Shown one piece after another: positions 17,068-27,980 of a stretch of 41,611 bases of DNA; the first letter of the stretch is position 1; each line of letters opens with the position of its first letter. The translations under genes were made by a program, and so were the position numbers. This DNA is from Chrysochromulina parva (taxonomy: Eukaryota; Haptophyta; Prymnesiales; Chrysochromulinaceae), in contig PJAB01000111.1 in NCBI GenBank assembly GCA_002887195.1, positions 1 through 41,611 on the forward strand, given 5' to 3'. The notes below the pieces were generated by a model. It was not told where the DNA came from. It was given only the letters and a program-made list of their open reading frames with translations, and ran no database searches.

Positions 17068-20000
17068 TCAGTTAGTGTTCAGCTGGGCATTGCTGAGGAA
17101 GTGCGAGCCGCCGTTGCACCGCCAGCCATCCCCCTCACGATGCCAGTCAAAGCCGGCGGGGCAGAGGCACATCTCCTTGATTTTCTCGCGCACGGCGGCA
17201 TCGATGCGGTGCTGCTCCGTCTCCGCCTCCTTGATCGCCTCGCGCATCGACGAGAGCACCGCGCCCACCTGCGCACGTAGTTCGTCGATGATGTCGCGCG
17301 CGTCTCTGCCCGTCTTGCTGCAGACCAGGCCCAAGATATCTGGTGGGAAGTCCTTGGAGCCTTCGCAGCCGCTCAGCTTCGTCACGAGCTCGCGGCGCTT
17401 TGCGTCCGACTCGTCATAGCCAAGCTCCACGCAGGCCTCCTGAAGCGCCGCCGCGACGTCGGGGCTGCAGTCGCCGCAGGAGTCCTTGGCCTCGATTTCA
17501 ATGATTCGGATCTCCTCGCGCTCCTCCTCCAGCTCACGCGCCGGCGGCCCACCCTCGCGCATAGGCGGCAGTAAGTCGTCGTAATCCTCGGCGCCGCTGT
17601 TGATGGTGGTGCTCATGCTAGACCCCATCGAGAAGGCCTTCTCGAGATGCGGCGGCGACGGCCGATGTCTGTCGAACGAGTCCATCGCGCTGCGCGCGTC
17701 TTCCACGGTGAACGAGGGCTGGCCCTCATCGACGCCTCGGACGGCCGCGGCCGCGAGCCTCTGCGCGCGCATACCCGCGAGCTCGTCGTACACCCACTCG
17801 GCGTCGCGGGCGTTGGCCCATCCCGGCCGCTTCTGGATGCGAGCCAGCCGCTCGCGCAGGACCGCCTGGGCGTCCTTGGAGAATGCAAAGCCCTTCCGGT
17901 TGCAGCGCTCGAGTAGGTACGCGACGACGTCGTCGGCATCCCAGTCCGGCAGTGTGATCCGCTGCTTGAAGCGCGAGCGGAAGCCGGGATTGGCGCCGGC
18001 GAGCATCGCATCCATTTCCTTTTCGTAGCCGGCGAGCACCACGATGCTCTTGCCCTTGTATTGAGGCGCGGAGAGATTGAATGTGAGCTGATCGACAGCC
18101 TCTTTGGCGTACAGCCCGCCGCGCATGCCGCCGCCGCCGAGGTTGTATGCTTCGTCGATGAATACGAGGCCGCCGGGTGCCGACGCCATGAGCTCATCCA
18201 CCTTCGTCTTCGTGTGACCGAGGTACTCGCCCTGCAAGTTGAGTGCCGACTGCTCAGCGAAGCCGTCGCCAACGAGCACGCCCTTTGCGCGCAGCCACTT
18301 GCCGAGCACGCGCGCAAAGGTAGTCTTGCCCGTGCCCGGGTTGCCGACGAAGACGTAGTTGCCCACTTTGTCGGCAGGCATCGAAGGGTCGAGCTCGCCG
18401 TCCGTCTGCAGCTGCGCGAGCCGCGCAGCGAGTGCGTCGAAGTGCGCCCTGAGGCCGTCGGCCTTGAAGAGAGTCGCCATCTCTTCCTCCACCTCGTGCA
18501 GCAGAGAGGCCGTCTTGGCCGTGCCGCCGCTCGCGCCCTCGTGGAGCCCGAGGTCAGCGAGAGTGATGCTGCGGGCGTCGCCCCGCCCCGCGAGAGACTC
18601 CTTGACACGGCCCATGAGCGAGTTGACGGCGCCCGCGTTGCCAAAGTGCGGCTTGATGCGCTCTCGGATGAGCAGATTGAGCGCCGCCTTGCAAACGGAG
18701 CGTTTGGCCCAGCGCAGGCCGGCGGCAGTGGCGGCGAGGTGCAATAGCTCCTCGAGCTGCGAGTCGGTGAAGTCGGCAAAATGGAAGGCCGACTCAGGCG
18801 AGAAGCGGCGCATGAGCCCCGGATTGACCTCGCGGAGCATCTTCATCATCTCGTCCTCGTACCCGAGCAGCAACACAGCGATGTCCTCGCCCGGCGAGTT
18901 GTGAACCTTGGAGACGATCGTGTCGATGGCCCGCGCACCGTAGAGGCCTTCATGCAGCCCGTAGGCCTCGTCGATCACAAGCACCTTGCCTTTGCAGATC
19001 TCGAGCAGTGCCGCTGTCTTCTCCTCGGTACCCCCCGCCGCCGACGCAATCAAGTCCGACGGGGTGCGCACCTCAACCGAGCCGTCGCTCAAGTAGCCAA
19101 GGCCCTTAAGGATGCGCCCGTACACCTTGGCGATCGTCGTCTTGCCGGTGCCAGGGTTGCCGAGGAAGAGCCGATTGAGGGGCACGAGGTGCGGGGGCTC
19201 GCAATTGAGCTCGCGCTGGTAGTTGATCTGCGCGAGCTTGATCAGTGTTCGCGCCTGCTCCTTGACCGCCTCGAGCCCGACCTGCCGATCGAGCTCGGCG
19301 AGAGCAGCCTTCAGATCGGGCACATGCTCGACCTCTGGCGGCGGGCCGAGCACGTCGACCACCCTCATGAGGAGCTGCTCCGGGTCGTACTTGGATGGCG
19401 CGCGCGTCGGCATGAGCGTGTTATCGTCGCCCATCGCCGTACTAGTCGCGCCATGCGCGCTGGCCTTGCGAAAGGCCACCAGGGTCACCTTCGACCGTGC
19501 GCCCGAAAGGTGCTTCGCCAACCAAGTCTTGACGACCCCAGGCATCGGTGCGCTCGAGGGCACCTTCGCTGCGAGTGCCTCGGCAATTTCAAGCACGCTC
19601 ATGCCCGCGGTGATGCCCTGGCTCTTGTACCAACTGCCCGAGCCTGTACCCTCGAGCCTGTAGTAGCCACCGGAATCGTCTAGATCGGGAGGCTTGTCGC
19701 TCGCTTGAGCATAAATCGAGTGCGTGGCAGCCTGCCCGCCGGACGCATCGAGTGCGAGCTGTAGCTGGGCCCCGTCGCTGCCGTGAAATGCTTTGAAAAG
19801 CTTCTCTGGCCAGTCCGACGACGCTTTGCTGGTTGAGCCTGGAGGCTTGAGCGCACCCAAGACCTCCTTGCCATCGAGCGTGAGCTGCCCGTCCACGATG
19901 CGGATTATGTCGCCAGTCGCCAGCCGGCCGTCTTTCGCAGCGGGCGAGCCTGCCTTGAGAGAGGACACACATAGGCCGCCGCCGCCAATCATGGCGTCCA

Positions 20001-23000
20001 CCGCCTTTCCCTGTATGCCATACGAGCCGTCAGCAGCGGCGTGCAGCTCGATCTCGAGCTTCGTCACGCCTGGCCGCACGAACAGGTCCTTGGAGTCGAG
20101 CAGGTAGACAGGGCCAGTTCGGCCGCCCAGCTGAACGTGCACGGCGGCGGCATCACTGACGTTGAGCACGAGACCCTCGAGGCGGCCGTCAGCCGCATGG
20201 CCGGCTGCATTCTGCTTTCCGTTCGCCTCAGGAGCGAGGGTCTGCTCGATGTTTTCGACGTAATCGGCCGAAGTGTACCAGGTACGCCCGCCAAAGTTGA
20301 CCTGCAGGTCGTCGCTCACGCACACGACAGTGCCCTCCATGCCGACGACGTCGATGTCCACCCCCTGGCTCTCAATCCCTGGCAGTGCGCGCACGCGGTC
20401 GCCCTCCTTTGGCTTCGCTGGAACTTTTGGCGTCTCCTGAGGGTCCTTCGCGTCCGCCTTGGAGTGCATGACCTCCATCTCAGAAGACTTGCAATTCCAT
20501 CCTGTAGTGGTGCCTGCGAAGTCAACCTTGAGGTCGCCGTCGGAGTCGATTCTAGTGACGACCCCAACCATGCCATGCTTGACACTGCCCCAGCCGTATG
20601 CTGGCCTAGACACGCTCTGCTTGACGCTTACCCGTGCGCCCACGCACAGCTTGCCGCCCGGCGCCATCGTGGGCGTCGTGGGGCACACTGCGTGTTCAGG
20701 TTTGGCGCAGCACGTGGTGCACAGCCCGCAGTGTTCACAGCCACCCGGGCCCGTCTGCGACGACGGGCCGTGCATCCCGCACTTGTGGCAGCGCACCGAG
20801 CCGCTCCAAGCCTTTTGCGTGTGCACTGCCCGCTGCGGCCGCGGCAGGATACTCTCATGGCCCGGCACGAGTGCCGGATCGAGGAGCACGGGGCAGCCCA
20901 CACAGAGCTCACAGAGCTGGAGCGGTTGCGCACCCTCAACCGAGGCGGCAGGCACCTCAGGCGGCTCTACGGGGCCATGTCCCTTGCGCCGACCTTTTGC
21001 GCTCATCTTGGTCCCCTTGGTCGCCTTGGTCGCCTTGGTCGCCTTGGTCGCATTGGGCGGCGGCGGCTGCGGCGGCGGCGGCGGCGGCGGCGGCAGCGTC
21101 TGGCTTGTGGCGAGCTCATCGACGCGCTTAGCAGCCTGACGATCCTTCTCGATGCGACCGAGAGCGCGTGGGTACACCTCCTCGAAAAGGTTCCGCACGT
21201 CGCGCGCGTTGGCAAAGCCTTTGACGCCGCGGCGACGGGCGATGCGGCGCGACGCAACCTCCGCGACGTGTGGCTCGAGCCGCCACGAGTGCTTCTGCGC
21301 GATCTCGAGCCAGATCTCCTTGAGCTCGGGCTGCGTGAAGTCCTCAAAGATCAGGTCTCGGAAGCGGCTCTTCATGCCCGGATTGAAGCTGTATAGCTTT
21401 TCCTCGATGTCGTCCTTGTAGCCCGCGAAGAAGATGGAGAGCCGATCGCGCTGGTCCTCGGCGGCCGTCATGAGCAGGTTGATGATGGCCTTGCCCGCCG
21501 AGTTGGACCCCGGATCGAGAGAGTATGCCTCGTCGATGAAGAGAATGCCATCTTTAGCCTTGTCGATAAGGTCAGGCACATCGGCCGGCTTCATCTGGAG
21601 CAGCTTCTCACCGGTCGTCTCGATGAACGCTGTACCCGTGCGCAGGCCAAGCTCGTGGAGCAGCTTGCCGAGCAGCCGCGCCACGGTCGTCTTGCCCGTG
21701 CCCGGGTTGCCCATTAGCGAAAAGTTGAGCGATGTAACGACGCGCATCGACTCGGGCAGCCGCCTTTCGGCAAGCACGCGAGTTTGCAACTGGTACGCTA
21801 CCGCCTTGACCTGGTGCAGCCCCCGGAGCGCCATCAGCTCGTCGAGGGCTTTTGATTCGGAATCACCGGCCTTCGTCTTCGCCACTGACGCCTTGTGGCT
21901 GGTGCCTTTCTGCTGCTCGTCTTTTGACGCGTGGCGGGAGGGCACAAGTACCAGCGGCGGCGCATCCGGAGGCGTTGGTACTGCGGTGATCTCTAAGATG
22001 CGCTTGTTCGTGTCCGTGATGAGCAGGTGCAGCTCAGCCTCAGTCAAGAAGCTTTCCCCGTGTTCCACGAAGGCTGACTTGACGCCGGTCATCGGCGCGT
22101 CCAGCCGCTCGGCGTACAGCGCAAGGCACGAGTACAAATGCGCTTGGCCTGGCCGGAAGTCACTCGCCTTGTACACGCCGCCGTGATCGAGGCGCGCGAG
22201 CACCAGCAGAAGGAGCGGATCGAGCATCCTGTCAGTCACCATCGCCCCATCCGCGACGTAGCCATCAAGGATCTCGCTGGCTTCGGTGCGATAGGGACTG
22301 GCCTCGTCCGATGCGAGCGCAAGTGCGTACAGTAGATCGACCGCCGACGCCGCTGCCTGCATCGCCACCACGGAGCCACGGATCATCTCGCGCGCCTCGT
22401 CGAGAGCGTCCGCCGCCGTCTCCCACGCACCTGCATGCAATGCAGCCAAAGCGCTCTCGACCTTGCGCCGCACCTCAGCGGGGAGCCTCGAAACGTCGGG
22501 CACGAATGGGGGGCGCTGTGGGGATGCAAGTCCGAGAAGGAGCTTGTCGACGGCTGCGCCATTCATCTTCAGACGCGTCGCAAGGTAGCATCGCGCCGCA
22601 CGCACGCGGTGCGCGCGTACTAAAAGCGCTGCTGCGTCATGCGCTTGCGGCTCGTCGGCAGCACCCAGCTCAGCAGCGTTCGCGAGGGCACCACCGAGCG
22701 CAAATACGGCCATGTCATCGTCAGACTGGGCGGCAACCACTAGGTGAGAGACATGGAGCCACGCCTGTTTGCGGCGAAGCTCGGTCAGTTGGGGCTGAGC
22801 CTCTTGCAAGAGGGCCCAAGAGCGCTCGTGTACCTTGCGCTTGCGCAGCCGCCGTAGTAGTAGAAAGAAGCGCACTGCCGCGTGCATCATGTGGCACGCT
22901 GCCCGAGCACTCCGTGAGCGGCGCAGCCGCCACCGACGCGTCGTGGACGTGATGTGGCGCGCGGCCCCCAAGTAGGCAGGTGGGAGGAGGGCTGACGTGT

Positions 23001-25941
23001 GGCAGAGCATGCCAAGTGCAGGCAGCGATGGATGCTTGACGTACGCAACGCCCGAGGTGGCATCTGCCGCGAGCACCTCGACGCATGCGTCAAGGAAGCG
23101 CAGCGAAGGAGTCTTGCGCGCAGCACGCTGCAAACGCGTCTCGTGGGTCTCAAGGCCGCCGTAGAGCTCGATCCCGCTGCACCCCAAGCTATTGGACACA
23201 GTGCCGTCGGCTTTGGGCTCGCCCGATGGAGGGCCGGTCTGCAGAAGGCGGAAGTGGCGGAAAGCCTGGCCATTGAAGAGGGCGGCATCGAGGCTCCATT
23301 TCGCGAGCGAGTGAGGATTCTCAGCAAGTGTAGTGTCGTTGGCGTGCTTTCGCAGCGTCACCCACGTCGTGCCTTCGACGGATCCTTGCAGCTGCCAGTG
23401 GCGCAGCTTGCCCTTCGCTTGCTTCGTCGAACGCACCGCGTACGCCTCGGGGTAGAGCATTCGTCCCTCACCGAGATCGATCGAGATCCACGAGCCCACA
23501 CGATTGTCGGTCGAGCAATCCTCGAGCTTCCCGTTGCCGTTGTGCTGCACGAGGGCTAGAGGTTTGCCCTCGCCCACCGATGACCGGCGCGCTGTCACGT
23601 CGCCGGCCTCCTGTGGGTTTTGGTAAGCACGCGTGCCACCCCGAGTGCCGAGGTAGTGGAGCACGCCGGGGTAGAGGCCTGGCCCTGCCTCTGGCGTGGC
23701 CTGAGCCTGTCTCCCGGCCTCTATCCCTGCTGCTGGCGTGGGTGCCACGTAGGCTCCGTATGGCTCCACGTCCGCCAGCTGCGCCACTGCCGCCCACGCT
23801 CGGCAGAGCTCATGCCGCTTGAGAAGTGCACGTCCGGAGGCGAGCATTGGGTCCGGAAGCACCAAGACCGCGCTGCTCACCTCGAGCGGCGCACCCAGCG
23901 CGCCCATCGTGCCTCGCGGCAAACGGTTGCCTTGCGCCGCATCGCCAAAGAGCGCCAGAAGTGCGAGCGCCGCACCAGCTGTCGCGTCGATGGGCGCCCC
24001 CGTCAGGTTCGCAACTCGAGCTGTCCGCTCAGAGGGTAGTAATTCGGGGCACTCTGCCATCGAGAGCTCGGCTTTGGTTGCATGGGGATTGTCGGTTGAA
24101 TTGTTATTGCCGACGCCGTGCTCGTCATCAGGTGGCGTCCACGCGATGCAGCGCAGCTCCGGCTGCTCAATCCATTTCGCGCCAAAACCGGCGTTTGCTC
24201 TCCACGTTACGCTGCTAGCGTCAGGGAACGATGCATCTTTATCGGGGAGGTGCAGATTGCCCTTGTCCTCACCAAGTGATTTCTCAGGCTGTGCTAACCA
24301 AGATGACTTCGGATTGAACGCAATCCAGAGAGTCTTATCACTCGTGTGCTGAAAGGCGGGTCGGCCGTTCACAAGCTTGCTGTCATCGCGCCGGTAGGTA
24401 CCGAGGTACCTGGCCGCTTGCTCAGGCAGCGAGCTGCACTCCACTTTCAGCCCAGGAGGTGGTGAACCAGAGCCCGCACCACTCTCGTCAGCGTACTCGT
24501 ACTCAAGATCGAACTTCTGGCTCGCGCCGACTCGATAGGAATTCTTGCGGCCGCTGCCATCCCACTTGACCTTGATCCAGCCCACGGTGTCATCGCTGAA
24601 AGTCGTGCCCATTTGCTGTTCGCCTTCGTGGTGATCCTGCTCGCCCCAGCTCCAATCGGGTCCTCGTCGCACCCGCACGCCCTCCTTCTTCTCCTTCAGC
24701 GTGCTCCACCTCTTCTCCGTCGTGGAGCACGGCTTGCTTGCTGCCTTGGATTTCAGTTCCTTTTGTTTTTGGAGCTCCCCCACCTTGAACCACCACTGTT
24801 CGCCGTCACTGAACTTCACCTTGAAAGGGCGACTTGAGTTGTCATCCTCAATCAGCCTGCCTGTCTTGCCAACGGTCGGCTTCGTCGCCGAGTCGGATGC
24901 GCTGAGCACCAGCACCGTGTCGCCCACCTGCAGTCGCGCCCCTGCGCCGCCCTCGTCGACCTCCTCCGTCGTCTCCTGAGACTCCACCTCGGCCTCAGAA
25001 TTCTCCTCAGCCTCAGACTTCTCCTTTGCCTCTGACTTCTCCTTCGCCTCTGACTTTTCCGCAGGCAGCTTGCGCGACGGCACGGGATGTGGTGGGTAGT
25101 GACCAAAGCAGATGTCGGCCGCGGCTGCGTGCTCCGCCTTAGATCCGGCAGCGTGGCCGCGCTTCCACCACCTCATCCACTCTTGAGCGTCACCTGCGAG
25201 AACATCGCCTGCTGCCGCCGAGCCCGGCCCATTTGCGCTCTCGGTGGCGCCAGCCATTGCCAGGGTGGCCAGGTGCTCGAGGAGCCCCTCACGCGTGCCC
25301 GGGCACAGCAGGTCGAGGTCGAGCAGCAGATGCGCATGCTCGGCTCCGAGCACGTGCGCCATGCGTGCAACGCAGACGATGCGAGCGGCGGCCGTGTCGC
25401 GCCCCCGAAGGAGGTTGACGTCGAGCACTCCCTCGATCCACGTGGCCCATGCCGCCTGCCGATCGGCGAGTGCAGCATTTACTTTGGATGCGAAGGCCAG
25501 GGCCGTGCTGTAATTGAGCTCGACGCCGTTGGAGCTCGTGCGCTTGAAATCAGCCATGATTGCATGGATGGATGCAGTGTGCTCCTCGAAGGGCGTGAGA
25601 ATGATCGTCTTGGGGGAGCATCCCTGAGTTCTCGCCGGTGAGGCGGGCGAGGAAGGCTTAAGCTCCAGCTCGGTTGCAGTGCCACCACAATGGTCGTGAT
25701 CGAGCGCGTCGTGATACTCGCTTCCGCCGCTGCTGCTGCTGGTTGTGCGCTCTGGGCTCACGGTGGTCGCAGTTTGTTCATTGCCCGTGCCTTCATCCCG
25801 GAGCTTCTTGTCCTTGTTCTCATCTTTCGCGGTGGTGTCTGCGGTCTCCTTATCCGCCATCGCCATTTCGTCGCTGAGCTGCTCTGAGAGTGTGCGTGCG
25901 AGGAAAAGGGGCGTAGCGGCGGCCATATCAAGCTCGGTCAT
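17068..25941 (-). CDS. giant protein with three CbbX/SpoVK-type AAA+ modules, MIB/HERC2, F5/8C-like and PDZ domains
   Basis: An 8.9-kb ORF without introns. The first ATG (25941) gives 2957 residues, and the frame upstream has only a TTG. Modules in order: Glu/Lys repeats (~295-320), an SH3-like segment (~337-387), a MIB/HERC2 domain (~417-480, VRRGPDWSWGEQD), an F5/8C-like domain (~795-935), AAA1, a Pro/ATK-repeat linker, a zinc-ribbon-like Cys cluster (~1711-1750), a weaker MIB-like domain (~1765-1830), PDZ (~1957-2030), AAA2, AAA3, and a C-terminal helical tail with two CxC-type clusters. Walker A GNPGTGKTT sits at 1411, 2261 and 2533. Each module also keeps a Walker B (FIDEAY/VIDEAY) and a GYxxE/D...NPG...RF segment. 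CbbX-type ATPases remodel proteins, so a large remodelling scaffold, perhaps linked to ubiquitin through MIB/HERC2, is inferred. Confidence 0.87.
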   Translation of the reverse strand: MTELDMAAATPLFLARTLSEQLSDEMAMADKETADTTAKDENKDKKLRDEGTGNEQTATTVSPERTTSSSSGGSEYHDALDHDHCGGTATELELKPSSPASPARTQGCSPKTIILTPFEEHTASIHAIMADFKRTSSNGVELNYSTALAFASKVNAALADRQAAWATWIEGVLDVNLLRGRDTAAARIVCVARMAHVLGAEHAHLLLDLDLLCPGTREGLLEHLATLAMAGATESANGPGSAAAGDVLAGDAQEWMRWWKRGHAAGSKAEHAAAADICFGHYPPHPVPSRKLPAEKSEAKEKSEAKEKSEAEENSEAEVESQETTEEVDEGGAGARLQVGDTVLVLSASDSATKPTVGKTGRLIEDDNSSRPFKVKFSDGEQWWFKVGELQKQKELKSKAASKPCSTTEKRWSTLKEKKEGVRVRRGPDWSWGEQDHHEGEQQMGTTFSDDTVGWIKVKWDGSGRKNSYRVGASQKFDLEYEYADESGAGSGSPPPGLKVECSSLPEQAARYLGTYRRDDSKLVNGRPAFQHTSDKTLWIAFNPKSSWLAQPEKSLGEDKGNLHLPDKDASFPDASSVTWRANAGFGAKWIEQPELRCIAWTPPDDEHGVGNNNSTDNPHATKAELSMAECPELLPSERTARVANLTGAPIDATAGAALALLALFGDAAQGNRLPRGTMGALGAPLEVSSAVLVLPDPMLASGRALLKRHELCRAWAAVAQLADVEPYGAYVAPTPAAGIEAGRQAQATPEAGPGLYPGVLHYLGTRGGTRAYQNPQEAGDVTARRSSVGEGKPLALVQHNGNGKLEDCSTDNRVGSWISIDLGEGRMLYPEAYAVRSTKQAKGKLRHWQLQGSVEGTTWVTLRKHANDTTLAENPHSLAKWSLDAALFNGQAFRHFRLLQTGPPSGEPKADGTVSNSLGCSGIELYGGLETHETRLQRAARKTPSLRFLDACVEVLAADATSGVAYVKHPSLPALGMLCHTSALLPPAYLGAARHITSTTRRWRLRRSRSARAACHMMHAAVRFFLLLRRLRKRKVHERSWALLQEAQPQLTELRRKQAWLHVSHLVVAAQSDDDMAVFALGGALANAAELGAADEPQAHDAAALLVRAHRVRAARCYLATRLKMNGAAVDKLLLGLASPQRPPFVPDVSRLPAEVRRKVESALAALHAGAWETAADALDEAREMIRGSVVAMQAAASAVDLLYALALASDEASPYRTEASEILDGYVADGAMVTDRMLDPLLLLVLARLDHGGVYKASDFRPGQAHLYSCLALYAERLDAPMTGVKSAFVEHGESFLTEAELHLLITDTNKRILEITAVPTPPDAPPLVLVPSRHASKDEQQKGTSHKASVAKTKAGDSESKALDELMALRGLHQVKAVAYQLQTRVLAERRLPESMRVVTSLNFSLMGNPGTGKTTVARLLGKLLHELGLRTGTAFIETTGEKLLQMKPADVPDLIDKAKDGILFIDEAYSLDPGSNSAGKAIINLLMTAAEDQRDRLSIFFAGYKDDIEEKLYSFNPGMKSRFRDLIFEDFTQPELKEIWLEIAQKHSWRLEPHVAEVASRRIARRRGVKGFANARDVRNLFEEVYPRALGRIEKDRQAAKRVDELATSQTLPPPPPPPPQPPPPNATKATKATKATKGTKMSAKGRRKGHGPVEPPEVPAASVEGAQPLQLCELCVGCPVLLDPALVPGHESILPRPQRAVHTQKAWSGSVRCHKCGMHGPSSQTGPGGCEHCGLCTTCCAKPEHAVCPTTPTMAPGGKLCVGARVSVKQSVSRPAYGWGSVKHGMVGVVTRIDSDGDLKVDFAGTTTGWNCKSSEMEVMHSKADAKDPQETPKVPAKPKEGDRVRALPGIESQGVDIDVVGMEGTVVCVSDDLQVNFGGRTWYTSADYVENIEQTLAPEANGKQNAAGHAADGRLEGLVLNVSDAAAVHVQLGGRTGPVYLLDSKDLFVRPGVTKLEIELHAAADGSYGIQGKAVDAMIGGGGLCVSSLKAGSPAAKDGRLATGDIIRIVDGQLTLDGKEVLGALKPPGSTSKASSDWPEKLFKAFHGSDGAQLQLALDASGGQAATHSIYAQASDKPPDLDDSGGYYRLEGTGSGSWYKSQGITAGMSVLEIAEALAAKVPSSAPMPGVVKTWLAKHLSGARSKVTLVAFRKASAHGATSTAMGDDNTLMPTRAPSKYDPEQLLMRVVDVLGPPPEVEHVPDLKAALAELDRQVGLEAVKEQARTLIKLAQINYQRELNCEPPHLVPLNRLFLGNPGTGKTTIAKVYGRILKGLGYLSDGSVEVRTPSDLIASAAGGTEEKTAALLEICKGKVLVIDEAYGLHEGLYGARAIDTIVSKVHNSPGEDIAVLLLGYEDEMMKMLREVNPGLMRRFSPESAFHFADFTDSQLEELLHLAATAAGLRWAKRSVCKAALNLLIRERIKPHFGNAGAVNSLMGRVKESLAGRGDARSITLADLGLHEGASGGTAKTASLLHEVEEEMATLFKADGLRAHFDALAARLAQLQTDGELDPSMPADKVGNYVFVGNPGTGKTTFARVLGKWLRAKGVLVGDGFAEQSALNLQGEYLGHTKTKVDELMASAPGGLVFIDEAYNLGGGGMRGGLYAKEAVDQLTFNLSAPQYKGKSIVVLAGYEKEMDAMLAGANPGFRSRFKQRITLPDWDADDVVAYLLERCNRKGFAFSKDAQAVLRERLARIQKRPGWANARDAEWVYDELAGMRAQRLAAAAVRGVDEGQPSFTVEDARSAMDSFDRHRPSPPHLEKAFSMGSSMSTTINSGAEDYDDLLPPMREGGPPARELEEEREEIRIIEIEAKDSCGDCSPDVAAALQEACVELGYDESDAKRRELVTKLSGCEGSKDFPPDILGLVCSKTGRDARDIIDELRAQVGAVLSSMREAIKEAETEQHRIDAAVREKIKEMCLCPAGFDWHREGDGWRCNGGSHFLSNAQLNTN
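21006..21053 (-). repeat. 9-bp coding tandem repeat (Ala-Thr-Lys units)
   Basis: Four copies of GCGACCAAG and one variant encode ATKATKATKATKGTK in the linker after AAA1 of the giant protein, next to a polyproline run. Confidence 0.85.
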
Positions 25942-26232
25942 CTTAGCGAGCGCGCGCGCGCGCAAGAGTCGTCGGTACCACAAGCTCGGTTTTTTCAACT
26001 CGGCCTCACCCCCCTTGGTTTTTTCCAGGACCCACGCGAATCAGATCGCGCGGGGCTCGAGAATTCAGTTGACCCCCCCCCGCACACCCAACCTTTTTCA
26101 ACAGGTCTCATAGCCTCGACGCTTCGTCTTCGTCAAAAAGTTGGAAGCCACTCCACCCTGAACGGCGTACTGCTGCACGTGCACAGTACACACAAACGAA
26201 ACCGAGCTTCTGGAGAACAGCCCGACGTCCTC

Positions 26233-27849
26233 TCACAACGGGATGTTGCCGTGCTTTCGCCAGGCGCGCTCCTGCCGCTTGTCGCTGAGCAGCTCCAAGC
26301 TCTCCCAGACGAGCTGGCGCGTCTCGCGAGGCGCGATGACCGCATCGATGAAGCCGCGCTGCGCGGCCACGAGCGGGTTGGCAAACTTAGTCTCATACGT
26401 AGCCGTGTTCTCGTCGACGTTCTTGCCACGGAAGATGATTTCGACGGCGCCTTTGGCGCCCATGACGGCGATTTCGGCGGAGGGCCACGCGACGTTCACA
26501 TCGCCGCGAAGGTGCTTGGACGCCATGACGTCGTACGCGCCGCCGTACGCCTTGCGCGTGATCACAGTGACCTTCGGCACGGTCGCTTCCGCGTAGGCGT
26601 ACAGCAATTTCGCGCCGTGCCGGATGACACCACCGTGCTCCTGGCCGGTGCCGGGCAGGAAGCCGGGTACGTCCACGAAGGTGAGAAGGGGGATGCCGTA
26701 CGCGTCGCACGTGCGCACAAAGCGCGCCGCCTTGACCGCCGCGTTGATGTCGAGGCAGCCCGCGAGCTCTTGCGGCTGGTTGGCTACGATACCGACCGTT
26801 CGGCCGCCTACCCGGCCAAAGCCAGTGAGGATGTTCTTGGCGTAGTCGGGCTGGAGCTCGAAGAAGGAGCGCTCATCGAGCACGCGGCGCACGAGCGCGC
26901 CCATGTCGTACGGCACGTTCGGGTCTGCGGGCACGATGCGATCGAGAGCCTCGTCGGCGCGGCTGATCGGATCCTCCGTGGGCAAGACGGGCACCGGTTG
27001 GCGGTTGGAGGAGGGCAGGTACGACATGAGCTGACGTGTTGTGGCCATCGCGGCGACGTCGTTCGGGCACGCGAGGTGCGCCACGCCCGACGTGCGCGTG
27101 TGTGTACGCGCGCCGCCCAGCGCCTCCGCCGACACCTCCTCGTTGGTGACGGTCTTGACAACGTCTGGGCCGGTGACGAACATGTAGCTCGTGTGCTCGA
27201 CCATCACAGTGAAGTCGGTCAAGGCGGGCGAGTAGACGGCGCCGCCCGCGCACGGGCCCATGATGATCGACAGCTGCGGCACCACGCCCGAAGCGTCCAC
27301 GTTACGCTGGAACACCTCGGCATACCCAGCGAGGGAGCCCACTCCTTCCTGGATCCGAGCGCCGCCAGAATCGTTGAGGCCGATGACGGGCGCGCCGACG
27401 GCGAGTGCCTTATCCATGATCTTGCAAATCTTCTCAGCATGTGCCTCGCCGAGGCTGCCCCCGAAGACGGTGAAGTCCTGCGAGAAGACGAAGACCGTCC
27501 GCCCATGGATCTTGCCGTGGCCGGTCACCACGCCGTCGCCCGGAGGCCGATTGCTTCCCATATCAAAGTCTTCGCAACGGTGGGTCTTGAGCTTGTCGTA
27601 TTCGCGGAAAGTTCCCTCGTCGAGCAGCAGCGTCAGCCGCTCCCGCGCCGTCAGCTTGCCCTTGCGGTGCTGCGCCTCAATCCGGGCCTCACCGCCGCCA
27701 AGCTTCGCCGCCACCTCCGCTTCCTCGAGCCGTGCCCGCACTGAGGCCGCCTTGGCAAGCGTCTTGGGTGGAGGGGGCAACGAGCAGAGGCTGCGCGGCA
27801 GCAGCGCGTGGCGTGCGAGCCTGGGACGATCGATGACGAGACGTAGCAT
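26233..27849 (-). CDS. PCCB: propionyl-CoA carboxylase beta chain, mitochondrial
   Basis: The ATG at 27849 gives 538 residues, the usual length of PCCB. The N-terminus ([20 protein letters not shown]) is Arg/Leu-rich and suits a mitochondrial presequence. An in-frame ATG at 27903 would add 18 residues. Both halves of the crotonase-like carboxyltransferase are intact. The N-half has [20 protein letters not shown] and [16 protein letters not shown]. The C-half has [20 protein letters not shown] and [14 protein letters not shown]. With the biotin-bearing alpha chain, which is not in this window, it forms (S)-methylmalonyl-CoA from propionyl-CoA in the breakdown of odd-chain lipids and branched amino acids. 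It lies between the giant AAA+ gene and the saposin-like gene on the same strand. Confidence 0.95.
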   Translation of the reverse strand: MLRLVIDRPRLARHALLPRSLCSLPPPPKTLAKAASVRARLEEAEVAAKLGGGEARIEAQHRKGKLTARERLTLLLDEGTFREYDKLKTHRCEDFDMGSNRPPGDGVVTGHGKIHGRTVFVFSQDFTVFGGSLGEAHAEKICKIMDKALAVGAPVIGLNDSGGARIQEGVGSLAGYAEVFQRNVDASGVVPQLSIIMGPCAGGAVYSPALTDFTVMVEHTSYMFVTGPDVVKTVTNEEVSAEALGGARTHTRTSGVAHLACPNDVAAMATTRQLMSYLPSSNRQPVPVLPTEDPISRADEALDRIVPADPNVPYDMGALVRRVLDERSFFELQPDYAKNILTGFGRVGGRTVGIVANQPQELAGCLDINAAVKAARFVRTCDAYGIPLLTFVDVPGFLPGTGQEHGGVIRHGAKLLYAYAEATVPKVTVITRKAYGGAYDVMASKHLRGDVNVAWPSAEIAVMGAKGAVEIIFRGKNVDENTATYETKFANPLVAAQRGFIDAVIAPRETRQLVWESLELLSDKRQERAWRKHGNIPL

Positions 27850-27980
27850 CGATCGGCGTCCGCAGAGGGCTTGCGGCTCGGCCGCGGTTGCGTCAATTTT
27901 CATCGATAGTTCCGATTTCACAACGACTAAGTTTTTCGTGTGCGTGCACATGCGACACTGAGTGTACCTCATGCATCTTC

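Noticed and set aside
20041..21396. 451-codon plus-strand ORF inside the giant AAA+ gene
   Set aside because: It is the shadow of the minus-strand frame, which carries intact PDZ, MIB-like and AAA+ motifs.
25942..25998. TTG start extending the giant protein by 19 residues
   Set aside because: Nuclear genes start at ATG, and the first in-frame ATG is at 25941. The extension also runs over a CG dinucleotide repeat.
26179..27744. 521-codon plus-strand ORF over the PCCB gene
   Set aside because: It is antisense to a clear PCCB coding sequence. Its His/Arg/Asp-rich translation is what high GC third positions produce in the opposite frame.
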